From Pleurostoma richardsiae (taxonomy: Eukaryota > Ascomycota > Sordariomycetes > Calosphaeriales > Pleurostomataceae): a DNA stretch of 64,000 nucleotides. The notes beneath the pieces were generated by a model, which made no database searches, was not told the DNA's origin, and saw nothing but the letters and a program-made list of their open reading frames with translations. The stretch covers positions 26,360 to 90,359 of the forward strand of contig JANBVO010000074.1 of assembly GCA_030052745.1 (NCBI GenBank). Direction: 5' to 3'. This document shows, one piece after another, positions 20,518 through 32,727 of this stretch (the first letter of the stretch is position 1; each line of letters begins with the position of its first letter). The translations under genes were made by a program, and so were the position numbers.

Positions 20518-22379
20518 CTTGGCAGCGTTGAGGTTTTCCTGAGGTGAAAGGTTTGAACGCGAATGTGAAAATTGTAGGCGAGAAAACTTCTATTTAAGCT
20601 TACAGGTTGTAAGTAGGGGAAAGGGGAAGCTTGAAGCGGGTGAAGATCCTCCCACCAATTACCAAGCGGACTGTCGGGACCGAAAGTCCGGGCTGGGACG
20701 CTTGCACACAACTCCGATATGTCCGGGTTGTGGCTCACCGGTCTATGACGAAGTGACCGGGAGAAGAGTTGCTCCCTGGTCTTTTGTACTCTACCCACAA
20801 CCGAAAGGTGCTTACAGCCTCTGGATTACACATCCATGTATAGATAATGGTTAACACGAGATGTGTTCATGTATTAGTTCAGTTGGACAGCACTCAAGCT
20901 CTAGAGAGTCATGCTTCGCAAATCGGGGTGTATAGATCGCTATCCTGTTGATCTGTTCCGAATTACGAGCTCTATCACCGCTAGCACACGCGGATCTCGG
21001 ATTTGAGGCTCCGGAGAAACCACTCGTCTTTGCCTAAGACCTCTTTCTCGGTTGAATTCACTAGGCCGATTCAACTCTGGTGTGTGGGGTACTTTGGCCC
21101 GGCATAGATCATGAGTTTGTAAGCGGAATTGAAACATCTGCTAAGTTCTATTACCGTATACAATTCAATCTATCGCAGAAAGTCGACGCTCCGAAGACGT
21201 CGATCCTACTGGACAAGAAGAAACAACAAAGTTAATAAAGGCTTTGAATAACCCTAAACAGTTCGCAGGAAAGCCCATGAATATTGCAAATGTCCTTGAT
21301 GTCTAAAAGTGAGTTGAAGGACTGACCCTCCCACGGGCGGCTACATCACGATAGAAAGGTAATGCTGATTGCTAATGGCGCTCTTGTAATGGTAGTGTTT
21401 ATGTTGCTTGACGCTGCTGACGAACCCCATCTCACCCATATCTAACGTCAAATAGATCGAGTGGAGGTAACTGACAATAATACGAGCAGTGTCAAAACTA
21501 TTTCAAAGCGGTGTCCATGTAAGAAGACATGATTCTACCATGACAGATAACCTACCCACTTTCTACTCTTGTCCGATAAGCATATTATTACGCAAGCTGA
21601 AAAGCAATCCCGAAGTGACGCATCATTCCTAAATATCTGAGTCTCGGTCTCAACGTCATTGGCCAGCATGTGAAGCGAAACATGGCGCAATACGTCGAAA
21701 TGGGCCTGCTAAGCAATCAAGCACTGTTTGAGCTGACGATGACGAGCCGTTCCCAGCAAGTGCTGAACTCTACTGAAGACGAGACTGGGAGAATGAGCTC
21801 GTCGCTTAAGGTAGCTCTCAACCACTGCAAACATTGATGAGTGTGGTAAATTCCCCAACACCTCCTTAGCTCTGCGTCGGTACCAATAGATCAGGAGGGA
21901 ATCCGAACTGGCATACTTAGATCAGATACCACATGAGCAGGGGTACAAGCCAAGTAGGAGACTTCAGCGTTGTTTTTCATAAATCTCAGTGCCATTCGAT
22001 GTCTATGATGTAATAGGCCTAGCTGTAGAAGCCAAATAATGAGCTCTCTAAGTATACGTGGACCCTTTACTACATGCAACACAATAACACTAAGCCAGAG
22101 CACCTAAGTTGAAAGTAATAGCACATTTGGGGAGCGATAAAGCAATCAAGAGCACTATGTAAAAGTTTCATTCCGAACAGAGTGCATCATAGGTCCTAAA
22201 ACATCATCGAGTTTCTCAATCAGCTGCAGGAGATCTTCAGTACCTCCGTACACTTTTGCCACCAGCCTCCCCCCACCCAGCACGATATCCTTAGTAAAAA
22301 TAGCAGCATGCTGTAACAGTCATCACCTTGGTTGCTTCTTCATCCTCGACCGTGTATTGCCGCCCAATATTGCGAGCTA
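20518..22379. other. gene-poor intergenic region
   Basis: About 1.9 kb, AT-richer than the flanks. It includes the NmrA-like gene promoter with the interrupted inverted repeat at 20667-20690 (CGGACT and AGTCCG arms around an inner CGG-GA-CCG). No gene, tRNA or transposon was recognised. Confidence 0.45.
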
Positions 22380-24428
22380 CTAGTCAGACATGGAAAACAT
22401 GTACAACGGCCCATTGTATCTCTTTCTGCCCCAGACAACCCAATAAGCGGGGATGAGAATCAGGACAGCGCCGAGCATGACGCAAGCGTAATTCCTGCGA
22501 ACGAGTTAGTCAAACAAGCATCATGAAGTTGTCAAAACGAGCATATTCACATGTTGGCTGCAGTCACAGGCTTCATGGTGGGCAGAAGCATTGCGACAAA
22601 AATCAGGGCAAATACCACGAAGCCTGCGATATTGACCAAGGGTCGTACCATTCTGTGCACTTGCCAAGGGCCGTAGGAAAGCTTGAACTTCTTCCTGTAC
22701 AATAGGTGAAACGTCACAGGAATCAGGAGGCTGATGACCTGTAGGATGACGCTACTGCTAGTCAGACCATAAAAGGCTGTGGTGTTACCGACGTAGATAG
22801 CTGCAAGTGCAATTTGTAGCACCATGGTAACGACCACAGCGTTTGCAGGAGAATTATGCCGATGGTGAATCTTGCAGAGAAATTTGCTGTAGGGCACGGC
22901 TTTGTCACGGGCTTGTGCCATTATGATACGAGCAACCATGCCCAAAGATTCGATAGTTGTGGCGAAGGCAACAACAAGAAGAGGCAAAGACAGCGCAATT
23001 GCCGCGCCCCTTGACCCCGTATTGTTGAGGACAACCTTTTTTACAAAATGTTAGCATTGTCGTTTTGTGCATCGGTCGAGAAGGCAACACCCATCTAGCC
23101 TGACTTACCTGGGCGAGAGGGTTTAGGTTATTTACTGGGGAGGTTAGGAGGGCAACGGGATCACCCATGGTAAACCCTAGGATGATGGCGTACGGTAGAC
23201 CTATCAAGCTAGATAAGGCGGTTCCCCAACTAATTGCGCGGGAAACGTCGGTGCGAGGTTTGCTTGTTTCCTCGGCATAATGAGCCGGACCATCAATTGT
23301 GATGAAAGTGTTGGCCGCTGGAAGCATTCCGATCAAGAAAGCAACTCCTTTGTTGTTGTATCCGGTCGAGTCGAGAATAGAACCAAAAACGAGTTTGGCA
23401 GAGTTGAACTCTTTCGTGGTTGCCAAGAGAGAAATGCTCAGTGCGAAGTAGCCGAGAATATGAAACACAAGCCCTGATCGATAAATAAGTTTAGGCGAAG
23501 GAGTGACCTCGCCGTGTCGTGCATGTCTACTTACCAACAATCGAAATGTGGTGAATAGCACGAGGTACGAAGATATTGACGCCACCAGAGAGCAGTAGCA
23601 CAGCAATGAACATCTGCGCAGCTCGTCAGCTTCATTTGTTTAATGCGCCTGAAAAGAGCCGCTTACTAGATAGGAATGCCACCGTGCAGCCTCATAGGTC
23701 GTAATGGAAATGATGATCATCGATTGGACTGATTGGACAACGGTATAGATTTGACCGACCAACGCTAAAGTGAACCTGCTTAGCAACAACCAAGCGGTAA
23801 ACCACCCCTCCATAGAAAGTCAGGTCAGTGAATAAGAAAGTCGTGAGGGCGTCTGGTAGATCCTACAACTTGACGTTTGTATCTGGCTGGGGCCAAGTGC
23901 TTTTACACGATTAGTTTCGAGAATGCAGCTTGCATTGGCATCACTCACCACTGCCCAATGATATTGACCCCCAGCAGTTGGCCAGATGCTATGATGAAGA
24001 GGGAAGTTAGTAGCCTTGCAGACAAGCAATCTTCATGCATCGACTCAAGAATGCGTACCTTGCGAACTCTGCAAATGCGCATGCAATGCACGTCGCGCCT
24101 ACGGCGCAGAGCAAGTAGCTCCATACCAAAACTGTAGGTCCGCCGGCAAGAATAGCTTGATATAGAGAAGCCGTCACAACTTCCCACTACAGTGACGATA
24201 TCGTGCGCGATAAGCAAGGGAAAAGCTTTCGAGAGGGTAGTTCTCACTCACGCAAGCATTGGCAGAGAAGTACATGGCGAATAAGGACGTAAAGTTATAC
24301 CGAGTGTTCATTCGAACGCCGTCATCGGCCGGGAATTGAGACACAGTCTGCACTTGACCGGTACGAACGGACTCACTGTCTTTGTCAGCCATGTCGCCCG
24401 CACCAGAGCCGCTGGATTTGTCGTCCAT
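22380..24428 (-). CDS. APC-family amino acid/choline/GABA-type permease, possibly damaged
   Basis: Exons on the minus strand: 24428..24252, 24186..24059, 23988..23949, 23807..23667, 23613..23535, 23473..23109, 23035..22551 and 22494..22380. They give 509 aa with consistent phases. The family blocks are clear: TAGGQYHW near TM3, the TM8 region NTFITIDGPAHYAEET and the following PRTDVSRAI, and VAFATTIESLGMVARIIMA. About twelve membrane segments are visible, so it is a plasma-membrane importer of an amino acid or amine. The weak point is the 141-nt stretch 23808-23948. Read as one intron, it deletes about a dozen residues expected before GWFTAW. In frame it contains YQTPSRLSYSLT, which looks like the missing protein, but a TGA follows directly. 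Either a lesion or an unrecognised splice pattern is present. It is divergent from the P450 gene. Confidence 0.78.
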
Positions 24429-25248
24429 TAGAGACTCCTGTAATTCTGATCGTCGTTCTAAAGCTTGTTGTGGAATGGTGACGGGGGCTGGAGGGCTGGA
24501 GGGCTGTGACTAGGTTGGTCGTCAGTTCTCTCTCATTAGTCTCAGCATCGAGGGCTCTTTTATTGATTGCACTTCTGAGATAGTCGGATAGGTATGATAT
24601 GGCACGGTTTGGGGCCCGGACTGTAGATCCTATCTCCGGCGTGCCCCCCCCCCCAAACACCTAAAACAAACAGCTCTCTGTGGCACCTCGTTCTGGACAA
24701 ATTGGTATAGATAAGCGTTAGTTACTAGTCGTTGACTATGTGGGTTCTCGTGCAGGCCATCAAGCTAAACACGTGGAGTACGGCTTATCTGTCCGGGTCC
24801 GATATACCGAGAGGCAAGCTCCTGAGGAGATAAGTAAGAGAATAAACCGATGGACGGCGGAATCTGGAATCCGGCGCCCGAGACGCACGGAATGCTCCAC
24901 AATTATAGGTTATCCGCAAGTACCACCCCGTTGACTAAGCCTCCAAAAGGTTCGAGCGCCAGGGATAGAGTCGACAACTAAGGGCAGGAGCTCCGTCTAC
25001 GGTCGGTAAATGCAATCGAGCTAACTCTTTTCCCGATGGGGGAAGGAGGGGTTGGGGAGTTGGAGTTAAGGAGTATTAAAACCGCCGCCTCAAGTTCCTT
25101 ATCTATAATACTCTTTGATGGTCTTAGAGGCGTTCAAAGCCTGCTTCCCTCCTAGAATGATCAAATTCCCACAAGTCTAAAATCTTATCTGGGCGGACGC
25201 GAGTTCTTACAGAGACCCTTGTTTGCTTCGTTGGCAATCTACTTCGTG
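24429..25248. promoter_or_regulatory. divergent promoter region between permease and P450
   Basis: 820 bp separate the two start codons. It contains an 11-C run at 24644-24654 and a CGGA...TCCG inverted pair near 24857-24873. No individual factor site can be assigned with confidence. The arrangement allows co-regulation of permease and P450. Confidence 0.4.
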
Positions 25249-27248
25249 ATGAACTCTACCCTCAACCCTCCTCGGGTGAACATCGGTACCCCTTGGGTCT
25301 TCTATGTCACCCTGGGGGCCGTTGGCTCTTTGCTGTTCGCGCGGATGCTGTTCTCATCCAAGCACAAGGTGAACCTTCCAATTGTTTTGGCAGATGAGTA
25401 TTGGTCTGCGAGCAAACGAGCCGCCATGTTCGTCACCTCGGCCAGGAAGATTTTGTGGAAGGGCTATAGGGAGGTTTGTCATCTTTACCTGCGGACATAT
25501 TTGCGGACAACCTGACGGTTTGCAAGTATCCCGACAAGCCATGGGCCTACAACAACCCTGAAAGTAAGCAAACATGACAGTCTAATGAATGGCACAACCT
25601 CGACTGACTTCTTCCACGTCTATAGCCGGCCTCACTGTGGTTATACCCCCGAAATTTGTGGATGCATTGAAGAGTCATCCAGCATTGAGTTTCAAGGAGT
25701 TCATTGACGAGGTAGGTGCGAATTCGATTCGTCATACGAAGTGTGTCTTGGTACTCAATGCCGATAAAGGACATGTTGAGCCACTATACATTTTTTGGTG
25801 CTCCGCCGGACTCTGTCATCAACACCATCAAGGGCGGTCTGACGCCTTCACTACGTGAGAACTCATGTTTTCATCTCTACCCTCCGAGTACTGATCTGGA
25901 TCTAAAGCCGAATATGTCCCTGTCTTGCATAGACTCCTTCAAGATAACCTCTTTAGATATTTTGGACAACATGATGGTTTGTAGAGTCCATATAACCACG
26001 TACTAGCTACTCATACTCACTCTTTCACAGACTGGGAGTCATTCAAGCCGTATACCAGTGTGTTACAATTGGTTGGGATCCTTGGCGCGCGGGCTTGGCA
26101 CGGCGAAGAGGCATGCAGGAACCCGGAGTGGGTGCGCGCTTCTTTGGCCTACATGCAGAACGTCTTCTCCTGCATCCAGTACTTGAAGACGTATCCGACG
26201 TTTCTTCGCGGTCTGGTTTTCCGCTTTTCCAAACAGCGCAAGGCCATTCTGAATAGTTTCGCCGAGGCTAAGGCTATGATTGCCGAATCCATTCAGAAAA
26301 AGCAAGAAAAAGGAGGAGGATTCCTGAGTCAGCCGGGGTCGATGTTTGATCTCCTGAGCACAGGCAAACATGAGGCCATGGCTACTGACGCTGACGCGCA
26401 GACGCTTTATCAATTGATCTTCGTGGCAGTCGGCACTATCACGACATTTGGAACTATCTGCCAGAACCTCCTCGATTTGGCTGACCATCCTGAATACATA
26501 GAGATCCTGCGGGAAGAGATACTCGAGGCAGAACGTGACGAGGACGGATATCTCACCAAAGTAGCCCTTACAGGTATGAAGAAAATGGACAGCTTCATGA
26601 AGGAGTGTGCCCGTCTTCACGGCCCGACAATGAGTAAGTCATTTCCATACTTGAAAAGGGCTCAAAGATATGCCATCTTTGTCACGCTTTACTTGAAATG
26701 GTCGGGCTTTCGAGTCGTAGTGAAAAGAGTGCTAACCCCAGTACCAGGCACTTTCCAAAGAGTGGCGACCAACAACATGGAACTTCCCGATGGGACATTC
26801 ATTCCTAAGGGGACAGCTCTTGAGGCTCCAGTTTGCTGCGTTCACGGTGACGACAGCATACATGAGAATGCCGAACAGTTCGACGGCCTTCGGTTCTACC
26901 GTACACGGCTACTGCCTGGTTCCGAGCACAAGAATCAGTACATCACTCCCTCACTTTCCAGCCTGAACTTTGGCTACGGGAGGCATGCCTGCCCCGGAAG
27001 ATTCCTTGGTGACTGCATCGTCAAGCTTGTGCTTTCCGAGGTGCTGCTTAACTATGATATCAAGCTCCCGGAAGGTCGTCCACGGGCGAAAAACGTGGAA
27101 GTAGGAATCATCGTAAGTGCTTCTTCATCAGGCGCAATCTTCGTCGGAAGAGGATAAGACTAATCCAACAACACAGGTTTTCACTGATCCAATGTCTGAG
27201 ATCATGCTTAAAAGCAAGGATTCTGTTTCTGCTACTATGAAGATATGA
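25249..27248 (+). CDS. cytochrome P450 monooxygenase
   Basis: Exons 25249..25473, 25527..25563, 25626..25711, 25770..25854, 25908..25976, 26031..26633, 26748..27112 and 27177..27248 encode 513 aa. The introns are 53-114 nt. A single membrane anchor (TPWVFYVTLGAVGSLLFA) near residue 20 points to the ER. The heme-binding loop FGYGRHACPGRFLG holds the cysteine thiolate. The K-helix ExxR is KECARLHGP. The downstream LPDGTFIPKGTALEAP is typical of fungal ent-kaurene-oxidase-like and secondary-metabolite P450s. The I-helix reads VAVGTITTFGT, so the usual acidic residue before Thr is absent, as in some members of this branch. The 114-nt intron 26634-26747 is a multiple of three without a stop, but its translation is unlike P450 and its ends are canonical. 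I chose the ATG at 25249; upstream bases are open but have no ATG. The substrate is unknown. Confidence 0.93.
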
Positions 27249-28040
27249 TGAGTTACTCGAGGGTCCAGTCTGGATCTGCACGTTTAGAATGGGTGAAAGT
27301 GAGCGTCTCTGTAATGGCGAGCTAAGCTATGGCATTCAGTTCCTATATCAAACAAAGGCCTGTATTTTTTCATGGATGTGTTTAACTGCCATCATGTCTG
27401 CCGTTCAACAATGAGTTTAATTGGCAGTTATAAAGCACAAATATGGGCAGAAATTTCACTCATAGTTCAGACTCCTATCTTAATACTAGGGTGCTAGGCT
27501 ATAGGACATTATGTGCGGATCTTCCATGTCAGCATGTAAAAAAAGAAAGGAGTTCCCCTGGAATATAAGAAGCTATGGATAATGCGAACTATCGCGTCAT
27601 ATTATCCTCGCTTACGGTTTCTAAGTCGATGTTTCTTGTTTGTGTAATTATGCTCAGAGCTACAGAATTCGAACCTGCTGCTTGAAATCGAGACCCGTAG
27701 GCTACGGGTCTAAAGATACACCACAAGGCACACAACTAGTTGAGGTCCAGCCATAGCTTTTCACACAAGTAAACTACTGCTATTAGTAATGACAACGTCG
27801 ATAGTGTAATTAACCCCTTCACGTGAGTTGCGTGCTGGATGTAGGGGAAGTCTTGGGGGAGGGGGGGAGGGGGGAGCGGTGGAATAGCTTGCATGCATGT
27901 AGCTATCCATAATAGGTATTGTTGATGACTATTAAGACTTTCAGGGATTGCAACCGCAATCTCCAGTGTAATTGTATAATGATCTAAACATCTGAAAGTA
28001 CCACCCTCCTTCTAGAACTTGCATGATGTGTAATGAAGTC
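27249..28040. other. convergent 3' intergenic region with a G-run and a palindrome
   Basis: 792 bp between convergent P450 and GH1 genes. It has a 19-bp odd palindrome at 27692-27710 (GACCCGTAG g CTACGGGTC) and a guanine-run tract at about 27855-27878 that could form a G-quadruplex on the plus strand. No coding frame was recognised. Confidence 0.5.
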
Positions 28041-30016
28041 CTACTCTGCGGAACACTGAGACGTTATCTTCCGCTTGGTCCTTGTCTTGACGAAGTCGAC
28101 TAGATCGAAGAAGCTTCTCTTGTATTTCCGTAACTGCGTTGTGCGATCAACCATTTGGATCCCAAACTGCTCGTAATAGTGGCCAAACTCCCAGTTGTCG
28201 GCGAAGCTCCAAGCAAATGCGCCCATGACATCCACACCATCATCCCAGATCGTCTTAAGAACCTCGCTCATCGCACTGAGATAATACTCACTGCGTGGTG
28301 TGTCGAAGAGCTGATCCACAGGCGTTTTGTCTGCCTCACCGAAGACGGGAAATCCAAACTCCGTGATGAGCACCGGCTTACGAAAGGTGTTCCAGAGGTA
28401 GTTGAGCAGCACACGAAGATAGAGCGGTGTTGTGTAGACAAATGACTCGGACCGGTACCCGATGTCCCAGCCTGTGGCGTCGAGTGTAGATAACTGAACA
28501 CAGTAGGGGAACAGGCTGTCGGAAATATTGGTCGCGCATGTGGAGATGTTACCCGAGCTGGGCGGAGAGACAACGGTGGCCGCATAGGCGTCCACGGCAA
28601 AAATGTCGGCTGTACCTCGTATATATGCCAGGTCCTCCATTGTCAATGGGATGTAGTCGGATATAGCCATCTTGTATGCGTCAGGGTAGTCAATGCCCAG
28701 CATGATTGGATTCGCGAATGTGGCGGCTTGGAAGTCGTTATAATGTGCGGCAGCGAGAACGTGACTGGCGTTTTGCGGATCCATGGGCATGCCCATGGTG
28801 ATGCTAAGCTTAAGGCTGACCTTGCCCTGGCCACGAATTTCGTCCTGATAGAAGTGGAACAGGCGCGCATGCGACTTGATTACTGTATCGACACTCTTAC
28901 CGTTCGCAGCAAACATCACTGGCTCGTTCCAGGTGAACCAGATGGGCACACGATCAGCAAAGTGGGTCATGATGATCTTGCCGTAGTGTACGAAAGCGTC
29001 CTCAAATGTGCTATTATCGTAACCGCCGTTGTATACGCCAATATGCGCATCCTTGCGATGTGTGAGGTTGTTGTAGAACTGTAGCGGTGTATCAAAGTGG
29101 TAGAGTGTGACCACTGGTTTCATGCCCTTCGCAATAACGAAGTTGATTAGATCGTCGTAATGATCTAGGCCCTGCTGATTCACAGGGGTACCAGGCACGG
29201 CAAAGGGAAGAATACGTGTCCACGAAATGGAGAACGAGAAGTACTCGACGCCCATAGATGCCAGACGTTCGATGTCCTGCTTGTATAGATAGTAGAACTC
29301 GTTTGCAACGAAGTTAGTGTCAGAACCTTGGCTCGAGCTGATAGGAAGTTCTAACAGCCCTGGGGAGCGGCCTTCGTCAGCAATAGCGCCTTCCATCTGC
29401 GGTGCAGACCCTGCCACACCAAAGATGAAGTTTTCGGGCAGATAGTAGCAATCCCTCGGCCCGAAGTACGCCGGAGGTGGCAGCACAAGCTCACTCGTTG
29501 GCACCGGCGTTGGTAATACCGTCGTCTGCGTATAATGTCAGTCTCTGGCTCTATGCCAGCCCCTCCCGTAATATCCGGTAATTATAGACTCACCGAGTAG
29601 ATGCCACGAGTAGTCCAGTTCGAAAATGTCGTCCGCTCCCACAGCCTAGTCCATGCCGCTTGACCGTAAGGATCCTCGGTGTCAGTCGCCCTCGTCGTAG
29701 CATTTGGATCATAATTACCCCAGGTCGTGGTGCTCAAATCAGGGACTAGGTCGCTCAGGGCCTCGTAGGGAGGTGCGTACATAGTGCGAGGCCCTGGAGT
29801 CGCTGACGTCGCCGTGCGTATTGTTGCTGTCAGTGTGAAGGAGAACTCCGTGAAGTACGTGGCCGGTGTGGCGTCTGCGTAGACCTTGCCACCCTGCCTG
29901 GAGTAGGCATTCGCAGAGCAGTCTGGCCGTGGTGCCACTGCTTGCTGAACAGGGACATAAACTTGTTGAGCGAGTGCTACCGCAAAATAGCTAGCGACAA
30001 GCAACAGGACGGGCAT
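28041..30016 (-). CDS. secreted GH1 family beta-glycosidase
   Basis: Exons 30016..29594 and 29525..28041 (minus strand; 68-nt intron) encode 635 aa. The N-terminus PVLLLVASYFAVALA is a good signal peptide, which is why I start at 30016; the frame is open for 96 more codons upstream. A ~140-residue N-terminal extension of unknown fold follows, rich in Thr and Pro. The GH1 barrel begins at ENFIFGVAGSAPQMEGA. The acid/base glutamate is in WFTWNEPV and the nucleophile glutamate in LITEFGF, where the common ITENG has Phe for Asn. FSFSISWTRILP is another GH1 block. It should retain and hydrolyse beta-glycosides outside the cell, for example plant glucosides. It is the outermost enzyme of the following gene run and could release an aglycone for it; that link is inference. 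Confidence 0.93.
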
Positions 30017-31039
30017 GACGGCCTCCTCACTGGCTTTTTCAGTATCCGATGACGACGTGGTCTCTTTCAATAGAATTGGGTCCTCAATTACTCTTTGTAT
30101 GTACGGTTCGAGTTGTGCTCGGATAATGCCACCCCCGGAAAGGGCAACGTTGAATCGGATGCGTCGGAGCAGATTCCTATCAATACGTATCAAGAGTAGG
30201 AGCGTACTTTGAAGACGCATCCTCGGGGCTCCGGAGTCCGACCGCTCCTGGGCGATATGAAGACTTGCTCTTTGCTCGTCTGTCGCGCTAATCGTGTAGT
30301 CCACGAGCTATTGACTTTTCGGAAAGGCATAAGGAGATGCTGCTGTCTCTATCTTAGCAATGCCGCACTTCATAAGCCTAGATAATTCGGCATACCGTAT
30401 CTCAGCATGGTTCGGTCAGGTTGATGTCTATTAACGACCCTTACATGATTAAAAGAGGTGAGAGCTGAACTTAACCCGTAAGTCCACTTTATCTTCTCAG
30501 AGATTGTCTCGTGGTCGGGGCCAAAAACTATGTTGATAAGGACTGGCCAACCTTGTCTAGATGTGGATATCGTCACGATGCTCTAACCTTGGATGAATAC
30601 GATAAGAGTATAGGAGGAAGCTGTGCAACTACGGGGTGAGCTGGAGACTAACGAATTTGGGTTACTATGTGCACTTTTCGGCCCGTTGCATGGTCCTTTA
30701 GGCATTGATCTTCGCCAAAGGTTAGATCTTCAAGCACCCTGCAGAAGTTCTTCGCTCTAAGCTACTCTCTGGCCTTTAATGCACACTACTGGTGGACAGC
30801 GATACTTGTTTGGGTGACGATCTGCCAGACTATGCGAGACCAGCAGTCGGTAAAATGCTAGAGATTGAGCTGGAATCGCGAATGCACACTTCGAGCTTAG
30901 GAAAACTGTGGACGTTCCGGGTGAGTACATGTATATGACCGCCATGCGAGCTAAAAGCGTGTAGTCTTTGCCATTGGCTTAGCCTCCTGTCTTCATTTGT
31001 TCTAGCGGTTGCTCGTGCCGCCAGTTCAGGCCTCTTTAA
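30017..31039. other. intergenic region, GH1 promoter and bicupin 3' end
   Basis: About 1 kb. CTCCGGAG followed by TCCG at 30229-30240 forms a CGG-AGT-CCG inverted pair some 215 bp upstream of the chosen GH1 start. Frames of 60-70 codons have no recognisable content. Confidence 0.45.
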
Positions 31040-32126
31040 TCATTGACTTATCTCTGCGAGCGCCTCATCAAGCTTGACATCGTCGACAGCAAACGGCGCA
31101 TCAGGCAGAGCTTGTGAGTCATTGCGGACTCCAGCCTTCTGTATGATCGACTCTAGGCCGTCACCACTTGCATAACTCCAGAATTTAACGTACTTCGTGA
31201 GGAACTCGATAGTGAAGGTTGTATCAGCCTCGAGGAACACAACCTCGCCCGCGTAAACGGTAACCTTCGGACCGTTGTTGATAGCAACGTCAATGCGACC
31301 TTCGAAGAGCACAAGGAGATGATGCACTGTGGCGAACCGCATTTCGCGGCTGAAGGCTGATTTCTTGTAAAGCTTCGAAGACTCGATACTGGAGATGGCG
31401 CATTTGCCGAAGCTCTGCTTAGTCGTGATGAAGGGCCTTGATGAAATGCCGCCCAGCACCCAACGCGGTCCTGAATTGGCCTTGAGGAAGTAGCCCACGG
31501 GCTCGTCGGGAAGGATTGTGTCTTCCTTGGACCATGAGTTGGGCTCTGGTGGGTTCTCGACAGGTGTCGGGTAGCTGTCGTATTTGTCTTCCCAATTTTC
31601 GCCTAATCGCTTCATGGCACCCCAAGACCATTGATTGTCATACTCCGGAAACATGACTCCCTTATAGGGATCCGAAGTCACCCGAAAGGCCTCCACCCAG
31701 TCGGCAGGAGTGATGAGTGGTAGTGCCTTGGTAATAGGACCTAAGGGCGTTGGCTTGTGAATCAGGCCCTAAAAAGGTCAGAATTGCCACGTCAGAAAAG
31801 GTTTGCAGGTGTGTAAGGCTGACCGGAGGTACTGAAGCAAAGTCTCCTGGCCCGAGAATACGACTTTGACCATCACAGTAGATTTTCATTAGCCCCTCGG
31901 CATTGAGGAAGATATCGTGCGTCTTCTTGTGGTAATGGTAGCTCTGGTCCGATACCGGGCCATCCCATCCGAACACGGACATGGTGTTTCCTGTCTGGAC
32001 CTGCGAGCAGTACATCCTAAAGGCACCCTTAGACCCCGGCAGCGTAAATATCTCACCGTCCATTCGGTCGACAATGTAGCTGCCGCCATTGATTGGAGGT
32101 TCTTGAACGCGCCGAAGTACTGCCAT
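31040..32126 (-). CDS. quercetin 2,3-dioxygenase-like bicupin
   Basis: Exons 32126..31824 and 31768..31040 (minus strand; 55-nt intron) encode 343 aa, close to the ~350 aa of fungal quercetinases. The first cupin has SYHYHKKTHDIFLNAEG, which fits the cupin-1 motif HxHx4(E)x6G except that Asp stands at the usual Glu. Its second motif is GPGDFASVPPGLIH, where the last His would be the fourth ligand. This motif is intact only after splicing. A second cupin lies at the C-terminus (HHLLVLFEGRIDVAINNG, then VYAGEVVFLEADTTFTIEF) and shows no full ligand set. There is no signal peptide, so it is likely intracellular, unlike secreted Aspergillus quercetinase. Quercetinases cleave flavonols with release of CO. 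The exact substrate is open. The start at 32126 is the first ATG in frame. Confidence 0.88.
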
Positions 32127-32727
32127 ATTGACGATAAAGACTGAAACCGTAGACAAGTGGCGTAAAATGTTAGTTGATGGATCGTAGGTGCTGGCAGAAT
32201 GCGTTAAGCTGACCCCGAAGACTGTGCTCGTTAGCTTTTATTGTCGGATTCACGCGCGTACAAAGTCAGGCGGTGATTGAAAATCATTGAAGTAACGGCA
32301 AACCCACCTCATCCAGGCGTTAATTAGTGGCCAGAGTAAAGTGGCATCATCATCAGACGAGACATCTGCAGTGCGGTTGAATAAGTTTCCCGAAGAACAA
32401 CTGAGGGAAGAATAGTCTTCGAGATCTCACGCCGCGCTGACACGCGCGCAAAGACGGTCCCCTGGATTCGGAGCCGAGAGGCCGAGAGATGTGCCGACTA
32501 GGTTGGTATTGTTGAGTGAGTCAGTCGGGCATCCGGTTCCGCATCCCGAATAGAGGGGTGGTACGCAAGGCCCAGGTAGTAGGAGAGAGGTTATCTTCCG
32601 AGAGGAGCAAAGAGAACACCTGAAAAAGGTAACAAATAGCGAAGGTGTAAAGGGGGGAAAGTGCGGGGGTGGAGAGTCGAAGACGAACATTTCGAGCCAC
32701 CTACACAAAAGCCCAGGAACCGAGACA
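32127..32727. promoter_or_regulatory. divergent promoter, bicupin / SDR
   Basis: 601 bp between divergent start codons, so the two genes can be co-regulated. It holds CGG-AG-CCG at 32469-32476 and CGG-TT-CCG at 32533-32540, the kind of inverted CGG pair read by Zn2Cys6 factors. Such pairs are not rare by chance. Confidence 0.45.

Noticed and set aside
26634-26747. Continuous reading frame through this segment of the P450 gene
   Set aside because: The length is a multiple of three without stops, but the translation does not resemble P450s and the ends are canonical GT-AG with a CTAAC branch site.
27640-27740. tRNA gene on the minus strand near the 19-bp palindrome
   Set aside because: A box-B-like GGTTCGA is present, but no D-arm, anticodon stem with 7-nt loop or acceptor stem can be formed.
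30017-30304. N-terminal extension of the GH1 protein (96 codons)
   Set aside because: The segment before Met at 30016 would bury the signal peptide; the secreted start is more plausible.
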